DNA of 64,000 nucleotides, from assembly GCA_963736525.1 (NCBI GenBank), contig CAVTPF010000016.1:124001-188000 (forward strand), in the 5' to 3' direction. The stretch comes from Bog-473 sp963736525. GTDB lineage: Bacteria; Actinomycetota; Acidimicrobiia; Acidimicrobiales; RAAP-2. Position 1 is the first letter of the stretch, and the number at the start of each line of letters is the position of its first letter. The position numbers and the translations under genes were made by a program. The notes below the pieces were generated by a model. It was not told the origin of the DNA, searched no databases, and saw nothing but the letters and a program-made list of their open reading frames with translations. This document shows positions 26,637 through 34,623 of this stretch, piece after piece.

Positions 26637-27865
26637 GACACGCCCCGGGTCAGCAGCATGGAGCCGGCGATGGGCCCGCCGCCGTTGGCCACGGCCGCCA
26701 CCTCGGGGACCCGCTCGCCCGGTCGCACCACCTGGCGCGCACCGCCCTCGCCGCGCAGCTGCACGCAGGCTTCGTGGATGAGGCCGAACCCGTGCAGGCG
26801 CCCGCCCGAGAGCTGGCCGCCCGCCGTGTTGAGCGGGAGGAGGCCGTCGCGGGCGATGGCGGCACCGCCCTCTATGAAGGGCCCGCTCTCGCCCCGGCCG
26901 CAGAACCCGAGGGCCTCGAGCCACACGATGGTCAGCACCGAGAAGCCGTCGTAGAGCTGCGCCGTGTCCACATCCGCCGGTTTCAGCTCGGTGCGCTCCC
27001 ACATGGAGGCGCCGGCGTCGCGGGCCGCCATGGTGGTCATGTCGTCGAACTGGTCCCAGCTCGGCCGGCCCCGCAGTGCCGTGCCGAACGCGTTGATGTG
27101 CACGGCGGGGTGGTCGAGGTAGCCGGCCATGTCGCGGTGGGAGACGATGACCGCGGTCGACCCGTCGCACGGCGCGTCGCAGTCGTAGAGGCACAACGGC
27201 GTCGTGATCATGCGGACCGCCAGGTAGTCCTCCATCGACATGGGGTCCGTGTAGATGGCCTTGGGGTTCAGTGCGGCATTGCGGCGCGCGTTGATGGCGA
27301 TTTGGCCGAGCTGCTCGCGCGTCAGCCCGAACTCGTGCATGCGGCGCTGCGCCACCATGGCGAGCCAGTTGGCGGCCGACACGGCGCCGTAGGGGAGTGA
27401 CCACTGCATGAAGCCGCCGAAGCGCGGGACACCACCGCCCCCGCCGGAGCCGCCGATGCCCTGGCGGCCCCCGGTGCCCTGGGCCGTGCCCTCGGTGACC
27501 GTCCGGTAGACCAGCACATGGCGCGCCAGGCCGGCCGCCACCGCCAGGGCCGCCGCCATCACGGCGCGCATTTGGCCGGGACCCTCACCGCCGCCGTCGT
27601 GCCAGTTGAGCGACAGGCCCATGGCGTCTTGCACCTCGGGCGTCGTGGGGCCGCCGAAGCCGGGCGTCCCCACGCCCATGCCCGGGTAGGTGGCGAGGCC
27701 GTCGATGTCGTCCCGCGTGAGCCCCGCGTCGGCAATGGCCGCCAGCCCCGCTTCGATCGTGAGGTCGAGGTCGGCGCGCCCGAGGCGGCGCCCCACCGCC
27801 GACTGCCCGATCCCCGAGATGATCGCCCGCCGCTCCAGCGGCTCCTCGCCCGGCCGGGGGCTCAC
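26633..27865 (-). CDS. Thiolase-fold Ltp2-like aldolase candidate
   Basis: A 410-aa Ltp-type thiolase-fold protein (start RRAIISGIGQSAVGRRLGRA). The thiolase nucleophile is missing; the segment reads WHDGGGEGPGQMRAVMAAAL with no cysteine. It starts at the GTG at 27865, overlapping by 4 bp (GTGA) the stop of an OB-fold/zinc-ribbon DUF35 gene. This coupled pair matches the Ltp2-ChsH2 retro-aldolase of steroid side-chain cleavage, which releases an acetyl- or propionyl-CoA unit. I infer aldol cleavage of a beta-hydroxyacyl-CoA. It shares only fold-level likeness with the Ltp at 4334. Confidence 0.88.
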   Translation of the reverse strand: MSPRPGEEPLERRAIISGIGQSAVGRRLGRADLDLTIEAGLAAIADAGLTRDDIDGLATYPGMGVGTPGFGGPTTPEVQDAMGLSLNWHDGGGEGPGQMRAVMAAALAVAAGLARHVLVYRTVTEGTAQGTGGRQGIGGSGGGGGVPRFGGFMQWSLPYGAVSAANWLAMVAQRRMHEFGLTREQLGQIAINARRNAALNPKAIYTDPMSMEDYLAVRMITTPLCLYDCDAPCDGSTAVIVSHRDMAGYLDHPAVHINAFGTALRGRPSWDQFDDMTTMAARDAGASMWERTELKPADVDTAQLYDGFSVLTIVWLEALGFCGRGESGPFIEGGAAIARDGLLPLNTAGGQLSGGRLHGFGLIHEACVQLRGEGGARQVVRPGERVPEVAAVANGGGPIAGSMLLTRGVS

Positions 27866-28281
27866 GAGGCGCCAGCGGGCGTGAAGAGCGGGATCCACAC
27901 GTCGTCGACGTGCTCGAAGAGCACGCGCACAGGCAGGCCGACGTGCACGTCGTCCGGCTCGACGTCGACGAGGTTCGTGGTCAGACGCACGTCGGGCTGC
28001 TCGTCGATGGAGACCCAAGCGATGATGTAGGGGTCGCTCCCCGGTATCCACTGCTGGTAATTGACGGTGAAGGTCTCCACCCTCCCGCGTCCGCTGACCT
28101 CCTGCGGGGCCAGGTCGCGTGAGAGGCAGCGCGGACACACGGGTCCGGGCGGATGGATGAAGAAGCCGCAGGCATTGCAGCGCGCGAGCCGGAGCACGCC
28201 GTCGGCGCCGGAGGTCCAGTAGAAGGCGACGTCGTCGCTCAGGCGCGGCAGGAGACGGAGCATCGGGCCGTTGGCAACCAT
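27862..28281 (-). CDS. OB-fold/zinc-ribbon protein (DUF35, ChsH2 C-domain-like)
   Basis: A 139-aa DUF35 protein. A rubredoxin-like zinc ribbon (CNACGFFIHPPGPVCPRC) lies at about residues 31-48, followed by an OB-fold domain. Such proteins bind the acyl-CoA substrate for an adjacent thiolase-fold partner. The ATG at 28281 is the start. The 4-bp overlap with the Ltp-like gene shows that they work as a complex. Confidence 0.92.
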   Translation of the reverse strand: MVANGPMLRLLPRLSDDVAFYWTSGADGVLRLARCNACGFFIHPPGPVCPRCLSRDLAPQEVSGRGRVETFTVNYQQWIPGSDPYIIAWVSIDEQPDVRLTTNLVDVEPDDVHVGLPVRVLFEHVDDVWIPLFTPAGAS

Positions 28282-28337
28282 GGGCGAGCATGTTGGCACA
28301 GTCGGCTCACCCGGCGCCGGTTGGGGTGCGCGTCGCG

Positions 28338-28952
28338 TCAGCGAGCGACGATGCCCTCCGAGGCGAGCGCGGCGCGGGCCTCCTCGATGCCGCGCACGTG
28401 CCGAGCGGCGAACCCGACCGCGACCGCCCCGTCGACGTTGGCGGCGTTGTCGTCGAGGAACAGCACCCGGTCCGGCGGGAGAGGCAGGCGCCCCGCCACC
28501 GCCTCGAAGATCTCTCGATCGGGCTTGACCATGCCGAGCTCGAAGGAGAGGAAGCGGAATTCGAAGGCTTCCGTGAGGGGGGTCGCCTCGTAGTTGGCCT
28601 CCCACTGGACGGCGTTGGTGTTGGAGAGGCAGCCGACCGGTACCGCCGCCCTCGCCGCGTCGACCAGCTCCAGCGCGCCCGCGTACGGGCGACCGGGCCA
28701 CCCCCCGAACTCCTCGAGGAACGCGACCGGCTCCAGGTCGAGGCCCCAGTCGTCCACGACGCCCGCGGCGAACTCCTCGGCCGAGCAGCGTCCCGCCTCG
28801 AAGCGGCGCACCCAGCGGCAGCTCAGCCAGCGCGCCCAGAGCTCCCCGTCGCTGCCGATCCCGCTCAGCTCCCGCATCGGTCCCACGCCACCGGGGTCGA
28901 TGAGCACCCCGCCGAGATCGAAGAGGGCGAAGTCGACGCGGCGTCCCTCCAT
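28338..28952 (-). CDS. HAD-superfamily hydrolase
   Basis: A 204-aa HAD hydrolase with motif I DFALFDLGGVLIDPGG, motif II GCLSNTNAVQWE, the motif III lysine in GMVKPDREIF, and motif IV VLFLDDNAANVDGA. Motif I reads DLGG, so the usual second aspartate (DxD) is a glycine, which is common in epoxide-hydrolase-like or YihX-like HAD enzymes. The substrate is unknown. The ATG at 28952 is the start; it diverges from the luciferase-like gene. Confidence 0.85.
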   Translation of the reverse strand: MEGRRVDFALFDLGGVLIDPGGVGPMRELSGIGSDGELWARWLSCRWVRRFEAGRCSAEEFAAGVVDDWGLDLEPVAFLEEFGGWPGRPYAGALELVDAARAAVPVGCLSNTNAVQWEANYEATPLTEAFEFRFLSFELGMVKPDREIFEAVAGRLPLPPDRVLFLDDNAANVDGAVAVGFAARHVRGIEEARAALASEGIVAR

Positions 28953-29005
28953 GCCTGCGATGCTACGGGCCGGACGCACGGCGACCGAGCACACGGGAGG
29001 ACCAC

Positions 29006-30043
29006 GTGAAACTGTCCATGACGCTGAACTACGCCGGAGGGTTCGCCGAGTCCGCCCGCCAGGCGGTCGAGCTCGAAAAGGTCGGGCTCGACGTCGTCTG
29101 GGTGGCCGAGGCCTACAGCTTCGACGCCCCGAGCTTCATGGGCTACCTGGCCGCCAAGACCGAGCGGGTCGACATCGGTTCGGCCATCCTGCCCATCTAC
29201 AGCCGCACGCCGACGCTGATCGCGATGACGGCCGCCGGCATCGATGCGATCTCGGGCGGCCGCTGCCAGCTCGGCCTCGGGGCGTCGGGGCCGCAGGTGA
29301 TCGAGGGTTTCCACGGCGTCCCCTACGACCGCCCGCTCACCCGCACCCGCGAGATCATCGAGATCTGCCGCGACGTGTGGGCCCGCGAAGCCCCGCTCAC
29401 CCACGACGGCGCGGCGTACCACATTCCGCTGCCGCCGGGCGAGGGCACGGGCCTCGGCAAGGCGCTCAAGATCATCAACCACCCGGTGCGCCCGCGCATC
29501 CCCATTTGGGTCGCCGCGCTCGGCGAGAAGAACGTGGCCATGACCGCCGAGGTCGCCGACGGCTGGCTCCCGATCTTCTTCGTCCCCGAGAAGGCCACGG
29601 AGGTCTTCGGGTCCTCACTCGCCGCGGGCGCCGCCACGCGCGATCCCTCGCTCGGCCCGCTGCAGATCGCGGCCGGCGGCATCCTGGCCATCGGCGAGGA
29701 GCCCGACGTCGCCCACATCCGCGACCTCGGCCGAGGTGCGGCTGCGCTCTACATCGGGGGCATGGGTGCCAAGGGCAAGAACTTCTACAACGCGCTGGCC
29801 TGCCGCTACGGCTACGAGAAGGAGGCGGCCGCCATCCAGGACCTCTACCTGTCGGGCCAGAAGGAGGAGGCGGCAGCCCTCGTGCCGGCCGAGCTGCTCG
29901 AGGCGACCTCGCTGTGCGGCCCCGAGTCCTACATCAAGGAGCGCGTCGCCGCGTTGGCCGAGGTGGGCGTCACCCATCTGAACGTGACGCCGGTCGGCGC
30001 CGATCCTGTCGCCATGATCGAAAAGCTGCGAAGCTGGGTGTAG
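29006..30043 (+). CDS. LLM-class (probably F420-dependent) oxidoreductase
   Basis: A 345-aa luciferase-like TIM-barrel protein. The start KLSMTLNYAGGFAESARQAV, VGLDVVWVAEAYSFDAPSF, and RCQLGLGASGPQVIEGFHG are typical of the F420-dependent branch. These enzymes move hydride between F420 and ketones, alcohols or alkenes. The GTG start at 29006 has GGGAGG 5 nt upstream. It lies 67 bp before an amidohydrolase gene on the same strand. Confidence 0.92.
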   Translation: MKLSMTLNYAGGFAESARQAVELEKVGLDVVWVAEAYSFDAPSFMGYLAAKTERVDIGSAILPIYSRTPTLIAMTAAGIDAISGGRCQLGLGASGPQVIEGFHGVPYDRPLTRTREIIEICRDVWAREAPLTHDGAAYHIPLPPGEGTGLGKALKIINHPVRPRIPIWVAALGEKNVAMTAEVADGWLPIFFVPEKATEVFGSSLAAGAATRDPSLGPLQIAAGGILAIGEEPDVAHIRDLGRGAAALYIGGMGAKGKNFYNALACRYGYEKEAAAIQDLYLSGQKEEAAALVPAELLEATSLCGPESYIKERVAALAEVGVTHLNVTPVGADPVAMIEKLRSWV

Positions 30044-30110
30044 GCCGCCGCCCGGGCCGGGCACCACCGGCCGTCGGCGGCCGGACACGGAGCGCCGGAG
30101 AGGAGCACCC

Positions 30111-31820
30111 ATGCACGACCTGATCATCCGCGGCGGCCTGCTCGCCGACGGGTCGGGCCGGCCGGTCCGCACCGCCGACGTCGCCATCGACGGCAGCATC
30201 GTGACGGCCGTGGGCGAGGTCGAAGGCCGGGGCCGCCGCGAAATCGACGCCGACGGCCTCCTCGTCACGCCCGGGTGGGTCGACATCCACACGCACTACG
30301 ACGGGCAGGCGACCTGGGACCCCGAGGTCTCGCCGTCGGGCTGGCACGGGGTGACCACCGTCGTCATGGGCAACTGCGGCGTCGGGTTCGCCCCGGCGCG
30401 CCGCGCCGACCGGGAGTGGCTGATCCAGCTGATGGAGGGCGTGGAGGACATCCCCGGCACGGCGCTGGCCGAGGGCATGAACTGGAACTGGGAGACGTTC
30501 GGCGAGTACCTCGACGAGGTGGAGCGGACGGCGCGGGTCCTCGACGTCGCGTCGTTGGTGCCACACGGCGCGCTGCGGGCGTACGTGCTGGGCGAGGGAC
30601 GGGCCAACGACGCCGCCACCGGCGACGAGATCGCCGACATGGCTGCCCTCGTGCGCGAGGCGGTGCACGCCGGGGCGATCGGCGCCTCGACGACGCGCAC
30701 GGTCCTGCACCGGGCCAAGGACGGCGAGCTGGCGGCGGGGACGACGGCCGCGGCGGACGAGCTGATTGCCATCGGCGAGGCGTTGGGCAAGGCGGGGCAT
30801 CGCGTCTTCTCGGTGGCCAGCGACATGCGCGACCTCGATCACGAGTTCGCCTGGATGTCGGAGATCTCGCTGCGGGCCGGGGTGCCGGTCACCTACCAGG
30901 TGCTCCAGGCCGACTTCGCCCCTGACCTGTGGCGGGAGTGGATCGACCGCGGCGTGGCCGCCAACCGGCGCGGCGCCTGGCTCGTGCCCCAGGTGGCGGG
31001 CAAGCCGACGTCGCTGATGGTCGGCTTCCAGTCGACCACCCACCCCTTCGCGCACCACCGGGCCTACCAGGAGATCGCGGGACTGTCCCTGGAGGATCGG
31101 GTGGCCCGCCTGCGCACGCCCGAGGTGCGGGCGGCCATCCTCGGCGAGGCGCCGCGGCCCGGTGGCTTCGTCGAGCTGCTGCGGGCCAACCTCCACAAGC
31201 TCTTCCCGCTGGGCGACCCGCCCGACTACGAGCCGCCGCCCGAGCGCAGCGTCACCGCCATGGCGGCCGCGCAGGGCAGGACGACCGACGAGGTGCTCTA
31301 CGACCTGATGCTGCAGCGGGACGGGAAGGAGCTCCTCTACCTGCCATTGCTCGACTACTCGGCGCAGAACCTCGATGCGGTGCGCGCGATGCTCACTCAC
31401 CCAGCCACCGTGCTCGGCCTGGGCGACGGCGGGGCGCACTGCGGTGTCCTGTGCGATGCCAGCCTGCCGACCTTCATGCTGACCCACTGGTCCCGCGACC
31501 GCACCCGGGGCGACCGGCTGCCCGTAGAGACGGTGGTGCACCTGCAGACCCGGCGCACGGCCGAGCTCTACGGCTTCCGCGACCGCGGCCTCGTCGCGCC
31601 GGGCCACCTGGCCGACCTGAACGTGATCGACCACGAGGCACTGACCCTCGAGCCGCCCGCCATGGTCTTCGACCTCCCGGCCGCGGGCAAGCGGCTCGTC
31701 CAGCGGGCCCGCGGCTACGTCGCGACCGTCAAGTCGGGAGTGGTCGTGCGCGAGCGCGACGAGGCAACGGGGGAGCGGCCGGGCCGGCTCCTACGGGGGC
31801 CACAGCCGCAGCCCGCCTGA
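30111..31820 (+). CDS. Amidohydrolase (N-acyl-D-amino-acid deacylase family)
   Basis: A 569-aa metal-dependent amidohydrolase of the D-aminoacylase type. It begins HDLIIRGGLLADGSGRPVRT, with the metal motif GWVDIHTHYDGQATWDPEVS, then GNCGVGFAP, and the C-terminal metal region GDGGAHCGVLCDAS. It would hydrolyse an amide, lactam or similar bond. A strong Shine-Dalgarno sequence (GGAGAGGAG) precedes the ATG. It is paralogous to the protein at 36114, which shares the HTHYD and GNCG motifs. Confidence 0.92.
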   Translation: MHDLIIRGGLLADGSGRPVRTADVAIDGSIVTAVGEVEGRGRREIDADGLLVTPGWVDIHTHYDGQATWDPEVSPSGWHGVTTVVMGNCGVGFAPARRADREWLIQLMEGVEDIPGTALAEGMNWNWETFGEYLDEVERTARVLDVASLVPHGALRAYVLGEGRANDAATGDEIADMAALVREAVHAGAIGASTTRTVLHRAKDGELAAGTTAAADELIAIGEALGKAGHRVFSVASDMRDLDHEFAWMSEISLRAGVPVTYQVLQADFAPDLWREWIDRGVAANRRGAWLVPQVAGKPTSLMVGFQSTTHPFAHHRAYQEIAGLSLEDRVARLRTPEVRAAILGEAPRPGGFVELLRANLHKLFPLGDPPDYEPPPERSVTAMAAAQGRTTDEVLYDLMLQRDGKELLYLPLLDYSAQNLDAVRAMLTHPATVLGLGDGGAHCGVLCDASLPTFMLTHWSRDRTRGDRLPVETVVHLQTRRTAELYGFRDRGLVAPGHLADLNVIDHEALTLEPPAMVFDLPAAGKRLVQRARGYVATVKSGVVVRERDEATGERPGRLLRGPQPQPA

Positions 31821-31834
31821 ACGGGCTTCGCCGA

Positions 31835-33367
31835 TCAGCGAGCGTCGGCGGCACGTAGGACGTCCGCGAAGCCGCGGACCTGGAGCGCGGTGATGCGCCG
31901 GCCGTGCGTCTCGAAGACGTCGCGCACCGTGCGGTGGGCACCACCCAGGTGGACGTCGATGTCGACCGTGACCGTCGTGCCGTCGATCCGCAGAGGTGCC
32001 GGGTCGGGCCGGAAGTCCCCGAACACGAAGGTGTGCTCGGCGTAGTAGGCGAGGATGTCCTCGTGCCCGCGGCGGCAGTCGCCGTCCACGTCGAACGTCG
32101 CGTCGGGGGCGAAGACCCGGCGCAGCAGCGCGGGATCCTGCGCCGTGACGGCGGCGAAGTAGTCGTCGATCAGGCCCGCCACCCCTTCCTGGCGCGGCGG
32201 CAACCCGTAGAGCTCGCGCGCGTTGAGGCCGAGCACCCGGATCTGCGTGGCCGTCGGGCACGGGGCGATGGTCGCGCGCAGCGCGTCGACGGCCCCGGGG
32301 AACGTGGCGTCGTGGTGCGGGTAGTCGCTGCCCCACACGATGCGCCCCGCCCCCACGAACGGCGCCAGGGCGGGCAGCGTGCGCTCGTCCACCTCGAAGC
32401 TGATGGCGCACTGGCGGGCGAAGTACTCCGAAGGCCGCAGCGCCAGGTCCGGGCAGAAGCCTCCGAACGACTCCGCCTGCTCGTCCAGGCGCTCGAGCCA
32501 GAACGGGGCCCAGCCGCCCGAGGACTCCAGGAAGATGCAGCGCAGACCGGGGTGGCGCTCCAGGACCCCGAACGCGATCAGCTGCGCGCAGGCCAGCATC
32601 TCCTCGAAGGAATGCGACACGGCGTGCAGGACCAGCGGGTTGAACGGGCGGTCCGACCCGAGCGTCGGGACGATCACCGAGCTGCCCTCGTGGATCCCGA
32701 TGGGCACGTCCAACCGCTCGGCGGCGTCCCAGACGACGTCGTAGGCGCGGGCGGACAGCGAGCGGCCCAGGCAGGGGTTGGGGCGGACGAAGCCCGCCCG
32801 GAAGCCGAGCTGGGTGACGGCCCGGCGCAGCTCGTGCGCGGCGGCGGTGGGGTCCTGCAGCGGGAGCATGGCGGCGCCGAACAGCCGGGCCGGGTCGGCG
32901 GCGCAGTACGTGGCCAGCCAGTCGTTGTAGGCCACGGCGAGGCTGACCGCCGCCTCCGGGTCCTCGACCACCGAGAAGTACAGCCCGAGTGTGGGGTAGA
33001 GCACGGCCTGGTCGATGCCTTCGGCGTCCATGTCGGCCAGCCGGGCCACCGGGTCGCTGCCGCCGGGCTGGGCGTCGGCCAGGGGCCGGAAGGCAGCGGG
33101 GTCGTCGAAGGTGGAGCCCGGACGGGCCAGCGTGCCGAGCGGCACGGCCAGGATCTCGGTGCCGCCGACGCTGACGTGCTCGTAGCCGTGCGCGTCCGCC
33201 GTGATCACCGGGCGGTGCGCGTCGGGCAGCCCCGCCCAGGCGGCCTCGGGCTCGACGACGTGGCCGTCGGCGTCGACGACGGGCCCGGCACAGGGTGGGA
33301 GCGGCGCGTCGGTCGCCTGCACGGCCCCGCTCACGTCACGCTCACGGGATCGGCCGTCGCCAGTCAT
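31835..33367 (-). CDS. Amidohydrolase-2 protein with C-terminal SnoaL-like domain
   Basis: A 510-aa fusion. Residues about 28-385 are an amidohydrolase-2 (decarboxylase-type TIM barrel) domain: VVDADGHVVEPEAAW at the start, PIGIHEGSSV in the middle, and IVWGSDYPHHDATFPG near the end. Residues about 390-505 (GVAGLIDDYFAAVTAQDP to the end) have the pattern of a SnoaL/NTF2-like fold. It may decarboxylate or hydrolyse a carboxylated ring intermediate, with the SnoaL domain binding the product. Its start overlaps the end of the next amidohydrolase gene by 26 bp. Confidence 0.88.
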   Translation of the reverse strand: MTGDGRSRERDVSGAVQATDAPLPPCAGPVVDADGHVVEPEAAWAGLPDAHRPVITADAHGYEHVSVGGTEILAVPLGTLARPGSTFDDPAAFRPLADAQPGGSDPVARLADMDAEGIDQAVLYPTLGLYFSVVEDPEAAVSLAVAYNDWLATYCAADPARLFGAAMLPLQDPTAAAHELRRAVTQLGFRAGFVRPNPCLGRSLSARAYDVVWDAAERLDVPIGIHEGSSVIVPTLGSDRPFNPLVLHAVSHSFEEMLACAQLIAFGVLERHPGLRCIFLESSGGWAPFWLERLDEQAESFGGFCPDLALRPSEYFARQCAISFEVDERTLPALAPFVGAGRIVWGSDYPHHDATFPGAVDALRATIAPCPTATQIRVLGLNARELYGLPPRQEGVAGLIDDYFAAVTAQDPALLRRVFAPDATFDVDGDCRRGHEDILAYYAEHTFVFGDFRPDPAPLRIDGTTVTVDIDVHLGGAHRTVRDVFETHGRRITALQVRGFADVLRAADAR

Positions 33368-34574
33368 CGACGGGCGGCAGGGGGTGCCGGAAGAGCCGGG
33401 AGGCGTTGCCCCCGGCCACCGCTCGCAACTCCTCGTCGGGGAGCGCGCCCCAGGTGTCGGCGAGGACGCGCTGGGTGTCGGGCCACGACGAGTCGGCGTG
33501 GGGATAGTCGCTCTCCACCATGATGTGGTCGACGCCGATCACGTGGCGCTGCGCGACGGCGGACGGATCGTCGATGGAGCAGAACCAGAAGTTGCGGCGC
33601 AGCACCTCGCTCGGGAGGAGATCGGACGGCCAGGCCCGGCTCTCGGTCCCCGAAGCCGAGTGTCCCAGCACGTAGTCGGCCCGGTCCATGAGCATGGGCA
33701 CCCACCCGATGCCGCCCTCGGACATGGCCACCTTCAGGCCCGGGAAGCGGAGCGGGACGCCCGACCACAGCCACTCGCCGGCCGCCAGCAGCGCGTTGAC
33801 GGGGAACACGGTGGGCAACAGCTCGAAGGGCGGGTCGGGCGAGGGGAGCGGGGCCCAGGCGGACGCACCGGTGTGCAGGCAGACGACGGTGTCCGTCTCC
33901 TCGCAGGCGGCGAAGAAGGGGTCCCAGCGCCCGCTGAAGATGGAGGGCAGCTGCAGCTGGGCGGGGAACTCGGGGAAGCTCACCGCCTTGAAGCCGCGCG
34001 ACGCGTTGGCTCGTATCTCGGCGCTGGCCACAGTGACGTCGGCCAGCCAGGGCAGCTGGAGCGGGATGATGCGCTCGGGATGGCTTCCGGCCCACACCTC
34101 CGCGTGCCAGTCGTTGTAGGCGCGCAGGCAGGCCAGGCCCAGCTCGGGGTCGTGTGCCCGCGAGTAGACGGCGCCGCAGAACCCCGACACGAGCGAGGGG
34201 AAGCACAGGGAGGCCCAGATGCCGGCCCGGTCCATGTCCTCTCGGCGGGCCTCGATGTCGAAGCACCCCGGGCGCATGTCGTCGAAGCGGGCCGGCTCCA
34301 TGCTCCATTCATCGCGGGGCCGGCCCACCACCGCGTTGAGCCCGACGTTGGGATAGTGCTTGCCCTCGAAGATCCAGCTCTGGGTCCCGTCGTCCTGCTC
34401 CACCACGCGCGGCGCCCCGTCCCGGAGCGCCGCGGGGAGGCGGCCGGCGAAGAGGTCGGGCGGCTCAATGAGGTGGTCGTCCACCGAAATGATCGGGACC
34501 CGCACCGGCCGGGGCTCGGGGTCGGGCAGCAAGGTGGCCCGGGCCGCCCGCTGCCCGGTCTCGACGGTTCCCAC
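33342..34574 (-). CDS. Amidohydrolase-2 family protein
   Basis: A 410-aa amidohydrolase-2 protein with VPIISVDDHLIEPPDLFAGR near the N-terminus (residues 27-46), VVCLHTGASAWAPL, KVAMSEGGIGWVPML, and MVESDYPHADSSWPDTQ near the C-terminus. These supply the usual histidine and aspartate ligands of one metal. The GTG start at 34574 lies close to a possible -10 sequence (GATAGT) that overlaps the operator at 34582. It is the first gene of a two-gene minus-strand unit with the SnoaL fusion. Confidence 0.9.
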   Translation of the reverse strand: MGTVETGQRAARATLLPDPEPRPVRVPIISVDDHLIEPPDLFAGRLPAALRDGAPRVVEQDDGTQSWIFEGKHYPNVGLNAVVGRPRDEWSMEPARFDDMRPGCFDIEARREDMDRAGIWASLCFPSLVSGFCGAVYSRAHDPELGLACLRAYNDWHAEVWAGSHPERIIPLQLPWLADVTVASAEIRANASRGFKAVSFPEFPAQLQLPSIFSGRWDPFFAACEETDTVVCLHTGASAWAPLPSPDPPFELLPTVFPVNALLAAGEWLWSGVPLRFPGLKVAMSEGGIGWVPMLMDRADYVLGHSASGTESRAWPSDLLPSEVLRRNFWFCSIDDPSAVAQRHVIGVDHIMVESDYPHADSSWPDTQRVLADTWGALPDEELRAVAGGNASRLFRHPLPPVDDWRRPIP

Positions 34575-34581
34575 GAGAAGA

Positions 34582-34595
34582 TGACACTATCGTCA
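34582..34595. promoter_or_regulatory. TGAC-N6-GTCA operator between amidohydrolase and ALDH genes
   Basis: TGACACTATCGTCA lies in the 49-bp gap between two divergent genes. Read on the minus strand it overlaps a possible -10 box, so binding there would block transcription of the amidohydrolase pair. Confidence 0.68.
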
Positions 34596-34623
34596 GCAAC
34601 GTCGGGAGGCCCGGGGGGTGCGC

